Shown here: piece by piece, positions 8,802-19,400 of the stretch
Numbering within the stretch: position 1 is the stretch's first letter
Layout of the letters: each line of letters begins with the position of its first letter
Assembly (NCBI RefSeq): GCF_035944375.1
Contig: NZ_DASZBE010000043.1
Strand: one strand, 5' to 3'
DNA: 64,000 bases
DNA from: Allobosea sp035944375
GTDB lineage: Bacteria; Pseudomonadota; Alphaproteobacteria; Rhizobiales; Beijerinckiaceae
Made by a program: the position numbers and the translations under genes
The notes under the pieces: model-generated
The model's input: only the letters and a program-made list of their open reading frames with translations
What the model was told of the DNA's origin: nothing
The model's database searches: none

Positions 8802-10118
8802 ATGAAGACGTCCGGCAGCCCTCTGGCCCAGGTTCAGGCCAGCCTCGCCCGCCTCAACCGCATCGGGCTGGTGAGCGTCGCGATCTTCCTGTTCGGCATC
8901 GGCGGCTGGGCTTGGGCGGTCAATCTGTCGGGGGCGGTACTCGCGGCCGGACAGGTCGTCGTGGAGGGCAGCCTGCGTCGTGTGCAGCACCCGACCGGCG
9001 GGGTCGTCGGCCAGATCTTCGTGGCCGAGGGGCAAGCCGTGGCGGCCGGCGACGTGCTGCTGCGCCTCGACGACACGCTGACGCGCGCCAATCTCGGCAT
9101 CGTCCGCTCGCAGATCGACGAGCTGGAGGCGCGCGAGGCGAGGCTCTTGGCCGAGCGCGACGGCGAGCGCGCGATCCGCTTTCCCGACGCGCTTCTGTTG
9201 CGCCGCGCCGATCCGTCCGTCGAGCGGGCGCTCTTCGGCGAGGAAAAGCTGATCGAGGCCCGGACCCGCTCGCGCGAGGGGCAGAAGGCGCAGCTGCGCG
9301 AGCGCGCGGCCCAGTTCGCGGAGGAGACCCAGGGCATCTCGGTGCAGATCGGGACGAAGGAGAAGGAGGAGGCGCTGATCGCCGAGGAGTTGCGCGGCGT
9401 CGCCCAGTTGTTCAAGCAGAACCTGACCTCGATGCAGCGTTTCACGGCCCTGCAGCGCGACCAGACACGCGTATCGGGCGAGCGGGGCCAGCTCCTGACC
9501 GAGCGGGCCCGGGTGCGCGGCAAGATCGCGGAGGTCGAACTGCAGATCCTCCAGCTCGACCAGGACATGCGTACTCAGGTCCTCGGCGATCTGCGCGACA
9601 CCCAGGGCAAGCTCGGGGAGCTGCGCGAGCGGCGCATCGCGGCCGAGGACCAGCTGGCGCGGGTGGAGATCCGCGCGCCGATCGGCGGGCTCGTCCACCA
9701 GCTGACCGTGTTCACGGTCGGCGGTGTGATCAGCCCCGGCGAGACCCTGATGTCGATCGTTCCTCATGACGAGGCACTGGTGGCGGATGTCCGGGTCGCG
9801 CCCACCGATATCGACCAGCTGGCGGCGGGGCAGGAGGCGATCGTGCGCGTGCTGGCCGGCAACCAGCGCACCATTCCCGATCTGCGCGGGCGGCTGGTGC
9901 GCCTCGGCGCCGATCTGACGCGCGAGCCGCAGACCGGGTTGAGCTATTTCACGGCCCGCATCGCCCTGCCGGAGAGCGAGATCCGCCAGTTGCGAGACCT
10001 CAAGCTGGTTCCAGGCATGCCGATCCAGGCCTTCATCAAGACACTGGACCGCTCGGCTCTGGACTATCTGGTCCGTCCGCTGATCGAGCAGGCGGGTCGC
10101 GCCTTTCGCGAGCGCTGA
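8802..10118 (+). CDS. HlyD-family type I secretion periplasmic adaptor
   Basis: A 438-residue membrane-fusion protein. One N-terminal transmembrane helix (LVSVAIFLFGIGGWAWAV, about residues 22-40) is followed by the biotinyl-lipoyl half (GVVGQIFVAEGQAVAAGDVLLRLDD). A long charged coiled-coil hairpin spans about residues 105-285. The second lipoyl half and beta-barrel follow (IRAPIGGLVHQLTVFTVGG, then ETLMSIVP). The family connects the ABC pump to an outer-membrane TolC channel. It starts two bases after the ABC stop codon, so the genes are co-transcribed. It is followed by the AT-rich control region of the RTX gene rather than by a TolC gene. Confidence 0.9.
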   Translation: MKTSGSPLAQVQASLARLNRIGLVSVAIFLFGIGGWAWAVNLSGAVLAAGQVVVEGSLRRVQHPTGGVVGQIFVAEGQAVAAGDVLLRLDDTLTRANLGIVRSQIDELEAREARLLAERDGERAIRFPDALLLRRADPSVERALFGEEKLIEARTRSREGQKAQLRERAAQFAEETQGISVQIGTKEKEEALIAEELRGVAQLFKQNLTSMQRFTALQRDQTRVSGERGQLLTERARVRGKIAEVELQILQLDQDMRTQVLGDLRDTQGKLGELRERRIAAEDQLARVEIRAPIGGLVHQLTVFTVGGVISPGETLMSIVPHDEALVADVRVAPTDIDQLAAGQEAIVRVLAGNQRTIPDLRGRLVRLGADLTREPQTGLSYFTARIALPESEIRQLRDLKLVPGMPIQAFIKTLDRSALDYLVRPLIEQAGRAFRER

Positions 10119-10480
10119 AGCATCAGCTCAGAGAACCGCATTCATCACCATCCACGTGAATATTTTTGCGTCGGTCTGCATATTTTTTCAGCAAACTAAG
10201 GATCATCTTGCCCGGATTAAAGCGTTGCGAGAGATATATCCAGCACAATTTGGAGGTATTATTTATTTCTATTGATCGGTCAAATTTTCATTGTGAAAAT
10301 TTATCGTCTGATACATCCAATGCGCGTCTGTCTTTGTGGATACTGAAAAAGAAGTATTTATACTATGAGCTGGCTTTGTTTTCTGACGTATTTTGCTTAT
10401 GCGGGTCCTTTACGGCGTGGCGTACCCTGCGTAATGATAGGCGCGCGGTAACATTTCATTAAGTTTACTTCGGAGCTGCC
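10119..10480 (+). promoter_or_regulatory. AT-rich intergenic control region upstream of the giant RTX gene
   Basis: This 362-bp stretch is clearly AT-rich, unlike the GC-rich DNA on both sides. It has poly-A/T runs and many TATA-like words. A weak promoter candidate is TTGTGG (10334-10339), 17 bp, then TTTATA (10357-10362). The GGAG at 10472-10475 is the ribosome site for the RTX gene. A perfect dyad lies at 10282-10302. The one open frame inside (10166-10462) has a TTG start, no ribosome site and no recognisable product, so I treat the region as non-coding. AT-rich promoters of surface or adhesin genes in Hyphomicrobiales are known targets of MucR/Ros-type silencers; that is inference here. 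Confidence 0.6.
10282..10302. promoter_or_regulatory. Perfect 21-bp dyad, candidate operator of the RTX gene
   Basis: The left arm AAATTTTCA (10282-10290) and right arm TGAAAATTT (10294-10302) are exact reverse complements around a TTG centre. The site lies inside the AT-rich control region, about 55 bp upstream of the promoter candidate and 180 bp before the ATG. It could bind a homodimeric regulator, or form a small hairpin in a long leader transcript. Confidence 0.45.
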
Positions 10481-13400
10481 ATGCCCGCCCCGACCCGCCT
10501 CTCGCTCTCCCATCTCGCCGTCATCGAGAACAGCTCCCTCAACACGATCGTCGGCCTGCTGTCGGCCACGGATTCAGATCCGGGCGACGGCATCGCGCGC
10601 TACGAGTTGGTCACGCCGGGCACGCCGTTCAGCATCTTCAACAACGAGCTGCGCGTCGTTGGCCCCGTCGATTTCGAGACACAGCCGAGCTGGACCCTGA
10701 CGATCCGGGCCTATGATTTCGGCGGCAATTTCGTCAGCGCCGATTTCACCATCGCGGTCCGCGATGCGATCGAAGGCACGGCGAACGCGGATACGCTCAA
10801 CGGCACGAGCGGCAACGACATCATCCAGGGTCTCGCCGGCAACGATTCGCTGACGGGGCAGGCCGGCGCCGACCTGATCGATGGCGGCTTCGGGCGCGAC
10901 CGCGTCAATTACGGCAACGAGACCGGTACGGGCCCGGCGATCGTCAACCTCTCCAACGCGGCCATTGAGTATGATGCCGACGGCGTCGGGCCCGGTACGC
11001 CGGTGATGGTCGAGGCTGGGACCGGCATCGACACCTTCGGGGCGGTCGATACGCTCGTCGGCATCGAGGATGTCAGGGGCACGTCGCAGGCCGACTACCT
11101 CGTCGGCGGCGACGAAGCCAATCTGTTCCACGGTCGTGGCGGCGACGACTACATGCGCGGCAATGGCGAGGCCGACGAGTTCATCGGCGGCGCCGGCAAT
11201 GACACGCTCGACGGGACCGATGTCGTCAACGACGGCGACCCCACCGATACGGTCTTCGCTCAGTTTGCCAGCGGCGACCCTCTCGCAACGGGCGTGATCG
11301 TCAATTTTGGGGACGCTGCCGTGACCGTCGGCGCCGAGACGGTCGCCGGCCATACGACGCGTGATGCCTATGCCTCGACCGATACGCTGATCGACATCGA
11401 GATGGCGCGCGGCACCTATAATGTCGATCACTTTTTCGGCGGCGACACCGGCAATGACGACTATGAGGGTTTCGAGGGACTGGCCGGCAACGACGTGATC
11501 GACGGCGGCAGCGGCTTCGACGAGGTCCGCTACACCAATGACGCGGTCTACCAGAATGCGGCCGGGCAGATCGGCGGTCAGGGAGTCGTGGTCAACCTCT
11601 CGGCCACCGCCAAGACGGTCGATCGCGATGGCGCGGGGCCGGGCGCGCCCATCACCGTCGCGGCGGGTACGGCCCGCGACGGCTACGGCGACACCGACAC
11701 ACTCATCTCCATCGAGGGCGTCCGCGGCACCAATTCGGCGGACTGGATCTATGGGGGCGACGCGAATGAACGGTTCCGCCTCTTCGGCGGAAACGACGTC
11801 GTCGATGGCGGAGCCGGCATCGACCAGGTCGACTACCGTCGCGAATGGACGGGCGGCAACGGCGTCACCGTCGTGCTCGGCGGCACCGCGACGATTAATG
11901 GAGTGGGACCAGGGACAGCGCGTGATGCGAGCGGCGCGACCGATACGCTGATCGACATCGAAGACATTCGGGGCACCGACGGAGCCGACGTCATCGTCGG
12001 CGACCACGGAGCGAACTGGCTGCGCGGTCAGGGCGGCGGCGACAACCTGACGGGCAATGGCGGCTCGGACATCCTCGACGGCGGCGGCGGCATCGACCGC
12101 GCCAATTATGGCAATGAGACCGGCGGCATCGCCGGCCGCGGCGTCATCGTCAACCTGTCGACACAGGCGATCACGGCCGATATCGGAGCCGGACCGACCC
12201 TCGTTGCGGCCGGTTCCGCAATCGACACCCATGGTGACACCGACACGCTGATCTCGATCGAGAACGTGCGCGGCACCAGCAATGCGGACCATATCGTCGG
12301 CGACGGCCAGTCCAACACCGTGTTCTCGAGGGGCGGCGCTGACGTCATCATCGGCGGCGGCGGCAACGACTTCATCCACGGCGGCGGCGGCGCCGACATC
12401 CTCGACGGCTCGGTCGCGGGCGGAGACGGCTTCGACGTCGACACGGCCTTCTACCAGTCCGACCTGACGGACACGCTGACGACCGGCATCCACGTCAACC
12501 TCTCGAGCGTCGCCGTGACGCTGACCGACCCCGTTCCCGGCGCGGGTACCATCACGATTGCGGCCCATTCGGCCAAAGACCCGCTCTACACCGGGGCCAC
12601 CATCGAGGCGGTCGATACGCTGATCGACATCGAGGCCGTGCGCGGCACGATGCTGTCCGATGTCCTGATCGGCGGCGATGTGCAGAACGACGCCTATGAG
12701 AGCTTCGAGGGCTTCGGCGGCGACGACTATATCGACGGTGGCTCGGGCTTCGACGAAATCAGCTATGCGAACGGCACGTCGGTCGGCGGCACGCAGGGCG
12801 CGATCGTCAATCTGAGCGCGGCCGACCGCGTCGTCGGCGGCGTCACGGTCGCCGCGCAAACGGCGCGCGACGGCTTCGGCGGCATCGACCGGCTCATCAG
12901 CATCGAGGGCGCGCGCGGTTCCTCCTTTGCCGACACGCTGATCGGCGGCGACGGCAACGAGCGCTTCTCGGGCCTTGCCGGCGCCGACGTGATCGACGGT
13001 GGGGCCGGCGTCGATACCGTCTCCTACCTGTTCGATGCCGGATTCGGCGGTACGCAAGGCGTCCAGGTCAATCTCGGCGAGACGGCGGTCGGCACGCTTG
13101 CGGCCGGCACGGCGCGCGACGGTTTTGGGTCCGTGGATACGCTGGTCTCGATCGAGAACGCCCATGGCACCAATTTCGCCGACACGCTGATCGGCTCGTC
13201 TGCTGCCAATGCGTTCACTGGCTTCGGCGGCAACGATTTCATCTCCGGCGGCGCCTTCGTGCAGGCGAGCGTCTTTACCGGGGACGTCAACGACCGTGTG
13301 TTCTACAGCGGCTCGCTCGCCGATTATGCGATCACGCGCGGCCAGTTCGGCACGACCTATGTCGTGAGCGATCTGCGGGCAGGCTCGCCGGATGGCACCG

Positions 13401-16400
13401 ACCAGATCTCCAACATCGAGTATCTGCACTTCGCCGACCAGATCCTGGACCTGCGCCAGACCTACAACAGCGCACCGACCGGGATCACGCTGTTCAATAC
13501 GCAGGTGCCGGAGAACATGCCCGGCTTCGGTGTCACCGGTTTGGCAGTGACCGACCCGGATTTCGAGACCGTCTTCTCTTTCTCGGTGTCGGATGTTCGC
13601 TTCGAGGTCGTCAACGCGGGTTTCTACGAGCTCAAGCTGAAGGCTGGCGTCGCACTCGATTTCGAGGCGGAACCGACCGTGAGCTTCGATATCACCGCAA
13701 CCGACCACTGGGGCGGCAGCGTCATCCAGTCGGTGACGTTGACCGTTCAGAACATGAACGACGCGCCGGTCGTCGCCATTCCGATCCCAGACCAGAATGC
13801 GACTCTCGGCCAGCCTTTCAGCTATATCATCCCCGCGGGAACGTTTTCGGACCCGGACGGAAACGCGCTTGAGCTCTTCGTGCAGAATCTGCCCGGCTGG
13901 CTGACCTACAACCCGGCCACACGCGAGCTCTCGGGCACCCCGTTGCCCGGCGCTCCGAATGCGATCATCACGGTCTCCGCCAATGACGGCGCCGGCGGGC
14001 AGGTGTCCGACAGTTTCAGTGTCTCGGTCGCCGGGGCCTTCAACCAGTTCCCGGTCATCGTGACACCGATCCCCGACCAGGTGGCGCGGATCGGCGAGCC
14101 CTTCAGCTACACGATCCCGGCCGGGGCCTATGTCGACCCCGAGGGGCAGCCGCTGACCATCAACGCGAGCGCTCCGGCTCCCTGGCTCAGCTATGATCCG
14201 GCGACGCGGACGATCTCGGGCACGCCGCCGGTCGGGTCATCGACCGTGGCCGTCAACGTGATGATTTCAGACGGCTCGGGCGGGTTGGCCTCGGACAGCT
14301 TCAACCTGTCAGTCGGCAGTGTTGGCCAGAACCTGCCGCCGACGTTCCAGTCGGACGTGTTGAACCAGTTTGTCACGGTCGGACAGCCATTCAGCTACAC
14401 GATTCCGGCCAATGCCTATTTCGATCCCGAAGGCCAGCCGCTCACGCTGAGCCTTGTCGGACAGCCGGCCTGGCTCAGCTTCGATCCCGTCACGCGCACG
14501 ATGTCGGGGACGCCACCGGCTGACTTCATTCAGGCCTCGCTGGCGGTGTCCGTGTCGGACGGAGTCAATCCGCCGGTCATCGATGGCTTTACGGTCCAGA
14601 GGGCAGGTTATCTCAACCAGTTCCCGGTCATCACGGCCCCGATTCCCGATCAGGTCGCCACGATCGGCCAGCTCTTCAGCTACACGATCCCGGCGGGAGC
14701 CTATGTCGATCCCGAAGGCCAGCCTCTGACCATCACGGCGAGCGCTCCTGCTCCCTGGCTCAGCTACGACCCCGTGACGCGGACGATCTCGGGCACGCCG
14801 CCGGTCGGTTCTTCGACCGTCACGGTCAACGTGATGGTCTCGGACGGCTTCGGAGGTGTCGCCTCGGACAGCTTCAATCTGTCGGTCGGCGCCGCGGGCC
14901 CGAACCTGCCGCCGACGCTCCAGTCGGAGGTGCTTAACCAATTCGTCACCGTCGGCCAGCCCTTCAGTTACACGATCTCGGCCGATGCCTATTTCGATCC
15001 CGAGGGTCAGCCGCTGACGCTGAGCCTCGTCGGCCAGCCGGCCTGGCTTAGCTTCGACCCCGTCACGCGGACGATGTCGGGCACGCCGCCGTCCGATTTC
15101 CTGCAGGCCTCGCTGGCGGTGTCCGTGTCGGACGGCGTCAATCCGCCGGTCATCGATGGCTTCACGGTCCAGCGGACGGGCTATCTCAACCAGTTCCCGG
15201 TCATCACGGCACCGATCCCCGACCAGGCCGCCACGATCGGCCAGCTCTTCAGCTACACGATTCCGGCCGGGGCCTATGCCGATCCAGAAGGCCAGCCGCT
15301 GACCATCACCGCGAGCGCTCCGGCACCCTGGCTCAGCTACGACCCGGTGACACGGACGATCTCGGGGACGCCGCCGGTCGGCGCTTCGACCGTCATAGTG
15401 AATGTCATGGTCTCGGACGGCTTCGGCGGTGTCGCCTCCGACAGCTTCAATCTTTCAGTCGGGACAGGCGGAGCCAACCAGTCCCCCACTGCGATCGCGC
15501 TGTCGAACCTCACCGTCGCGGAAGGCGTGCAAAATGCCGTCGTCGGCACGGTCACCGTGACCGACGCCGACAGCACGAGCTTCACCTTCACCGTGTCGGA
15601 TGCGCGCTTCGAGGTGGTCGGCTCGCCGGGTGCCTATGTCCTGCGTCTGGCCGGCGCCAACGTCCTCACCGCCGAACAGGCGGCGAGCATCTCGCTGACC
15701 GTGACCGCTACAGACGGCACCGGCAACAGCTACGCGCAGGGCTTCGGCCTGACCGTCCTGAACACGCAGATCGACGGCACGAATGCCGGCGAGTTCATCT
15801 TCGGCGACGACACCGCGCAGGTGATCAACGGCCTCGGCGGCAACGACTTCCTGTTCGGCCAGGGCGGCGACGACACGCTGAACGGCGGCAGCGACAATGA
15901 CGGCCTTTCAGGCGGCGCCGGCAACGACACGCTGATCGGCGAGGACGGGTTCGACTACGCGGAGTACAACCTGCCCGCCGATGCCGGCGCTTTGACCTAC
16001 GCCGTCAGCGGCGACAGCGCGACCGTCTTTGCCGGTGGCGTTGCGGTTCTTCAAATCCAGCGCGTCCTCGGTGGCGGCTATACGGTTCAGGATCTGCGCC
16101 CGGGCTCGCCGCTGGGCACCGACGCGCTGGCGAGCGATGTCGAGGCCGTATCCGTCGTCCTCGACGGACCGGCAGGGCAGCCTCCTGCCCAGGTCCTGAC
16201 GCTCAACCTCGTGCCCCGGAGCGACACCGGCTTCGTCCAGGGTGGCATCTTCGGCGACCTGATCGACGCCTCAACGATTCCCGGCGTTGATGCGGCCCAG
16301 AACATCGGCATCGAGGGCGGCGAGGGCGACGACGTCATCATCGGTCACGAAGGCTCGAACTTCATCACCGGCGGCGCCGGCGACGACGAGATCTCCGGTG

Positions 16401-19400
16401 GCGGCGGCTTCGACACGGCGAGCTATGCGCTGCCGACCGGGACGGCGGGCACGCTGTCCTCGGTCACGACCGGCAACGTCACGCTCGTTCGGCTGACCGA
16501 CGGCGCGACGGTGACCGACGTCTTCCGTGTCACGTCTTCGGGCTCCGCCGTCACGGTCGAGGATCTCAGGCCAGGATCGCCGCTGGGCACCGACACGGTC
16601 TATGTCGGCTCCGGCCCCGTGTTCCAGACCGAACTTCTCAACTTCCAGATCAGCGGCGTCGGCAATGCGCCCCCTGTCCAGAGCCTGTTCCTCAATATCG
16701 CGCCCCAGGGCTTCGCCAATGCCGGCGGCGGCTTCATCCAGGGCAGCATCGGCGGCGACACGATTTCCGCCAATGTCTTCTTTCCGCTCGCGGGCAGCGC
16801 GGACGCGATCAGCATCGACGGGGGCCTCGGCGACGACATCATCACCGGCCATGCGGGCTCGAACTTCATCACCGGCGGAGCGGGCGACGACGTCATCAAT
16901 GGCGGCGGCGGCATCGATACGGCGGCCTTCACATTGCCGCTCGGCACGGCCGGCACGCTGAGTTCCGTCACGGCGGGCGCGGTCACGCTGGTGAAGCTGA
17001 CCGACGGAGCCACGACGAGCGACGTCTTCCGGATCACGCAGACGGCGAGCGGCTGGAGCGTCGAGGATCTGCGCCCCGGCTCGCCGCTCGGCACCGATAC
17101 GTTGGACCAGACGATCGAGAACCTCTCGGTCGGCATCGATGGCGGGCCGGGCCTGCCACCCGTGCAGTCGCTGTTCCTGAACCTTGCGCCTCAGTTCTTC
17201 CCGGACGGCAATGGCGGCTTCGTGCAGGGCGGCATCGGCGGGGATGTCATCTCCGTGGCCGCGATCGCTCCGGCAGCGGGGAGCCAGGACAACGTCGGCG
17301 TCAACGGAGGTTCCGGCGACGACGTCATCACCGGCCATGGCGGCGCCAACTTCATCGAGGGCGGCGGCGGCAACGATGCGATTGCCGGCGGCGGCGGACG
17401 CGATGTCGCGCAATATGTGCTGCCTTCGGGCACGGCGGGCTTCATTGGCGCCGTTCGCGACGATGACGACGTCGTTCGCCTGACCCTGAACGACAATGGC
17501 AGCGTCAGCGACCTGTTCTCGATCGTCCGCAATGGCAATGGCACCTGGACGATCACCGACCTGCGTCCCGGCGCGCCGCTGGGGATCGACACGCTTGCGG
17601 CCGATGTCGAGCAGATTTCGGTTTTCGTGCCGTCATCGCCTGCCGCGATCGTCGTCAATCTCATGCCGCTAACCGAGATCGCGAACGGCGTCACCTCGGT
17701 CTTCGGCTCGATCGAGCCCGACGTCCTGACGGCGAGCGGCCCGTCTAACAGCCAGATCAACCTCTTCGGCAATCTCGGCAACGACACGCTGACCGGCCAT
17801 GGCGGCACGAACTATCTCAATGGCGGGCCGGGCCGTGACATCCTCGACGGCGCCGGCGGCAACGACACGCTCGTCGGCGGCGGTGGCGCGGACCAGATCA
17901 ATGGCGGAGCCGGATTCGACCTGGTCAACTATGGCGACGAGACCGGCGTCGCCGGCGTCGTCGTCAACTTGTCGGGCGCTGCCGTCACGGTGGACGGCAC
18001 GGTCTTCGCGGCTCGCACGGCCCGCGACAGCTACGGCCAGACCGACACCCTCTCCAACATCGAGAATATCCGCGGCACCATCTTCGCCGACACGCTGGTC
18101 GGTGACGATCTCGAGAACGATCTGCAGGGTGGCGGTGGCTCCGATACGCTGATCGGCAACGGGGCCTCCGACAGCTTCAACGGCGGTGGCGGCAACGACA
18201 TCATCGACGGTACGGCCGTCGCCGGCGACAGCGACGACACCGACCAGGTCTACTACCAGGGCACGAACGAGACCGTGACCAGCGGTGTCCGCGTCAATCT
18301 CTCGGCCACGGCGATCACGCATCTCGATGGCGGCGTCATTGCGGCCCGCTCCGGCCAGGACACATTCGGCGGCGTCGACACGCTGATCGACATCGAGATG
18401 GTGCGCGGCACCAATTTCGCCGACGTGATCTACGGCGGCGACACCGGCAACGACGCGTTCGAGGCCTTCCGCGGTCTCGGCGGCGCCGACCATATCGATG
18501 GCGGCTCCGGCTATGACGAGGCGCGCTACGACCGGGACGCGCAGTTCGGTGGAACGGCCGGCGTGGTCGTCAATCTCAGCGGCTCCAGCCGCACGGTCGA
18601 TCGCGACGGGGCGGGGCCGCAGGCGCCGATCACGATTGCGGCGGGCACTGCGATCGACGGCTTCGGCACTGTCGATACGCTCGTCGGCATCGAGGGCGCG
18701 CGCGGCACGGCTCAGGCCGACATCTTCATCGGCGGCAGCGAAGACAACACCTTCATGGGCTTCGCCGGCGCCGATTCCTTCGACGGCGGCGGCGGCACCG
18801 ACACGGTGCGCTACGACCAGGAGTTCAACAATGGCGGGGCGCCGGTGGGGGTCCGTGCCAATCTCAGCACGACGGCGCAGGTGCTGGGCGGTGTCGCGGT
18901 GGCGGCCGGCTCCGTGATCGACAGCTTCGGCGCAACGGACAGCCTGACCAGCATCGAGGCGATCCGCGGCACCCGCTTCGACGACATCGTTTACGGCGGC
19001 AATGCGGGCGAGACGCTGCGCGGCGACGGCGGCAACGACATCTTCTACGGCAATGGCGGCATCGACACGCTCAGGCTGAACGGAAACCGCGCCGATTACA
19101 GTGTGACTGCCATCGCGCCCGGCCGGTTCGAAATCGTCGATCTGCGGGCCGGTTCGCCCGACGGCATCGACACGATCTACGATGTCGAGCGCCTGCGCTT
19201 TCTCGACGGAACCGTCGACATTTCGGTGCCCGAAGCGCCGCCGACGGACATCATCGCCACCGGCCCGCTGTCGGTGCAGGACACCAGCGGCGCGGGCACC
19301 ACGGTCGCCACCTTCGGCGTCGTCGATGCCGGCGATCTGGGTCCCCACAGCTATGCCCTGGTCGGCGGGGCGACGGACCGCTTCGCGATCGTCGGCGACC

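Noticed and set aside
10274..10285. FNR-like TTGATCGGTCAA in the RTX control region
   Set aside because: The half-sites are two bases too close (N2 instead of N4), so an FNR/FixK dimer would not fit.
10166..10462. 98-codon frame in the AT-rich region before the RTX gene
   Set aside because: TTG start, no ribosome-binding site, no recognisable protein character, and the region looks regulatory.
10574..13708. Antisense frame of 1044 codons across the RTX gene
   Set aside because: It mirrors the repeated GGxGxD codons of the sense gene; composition is low-complexity and no domain is seen.
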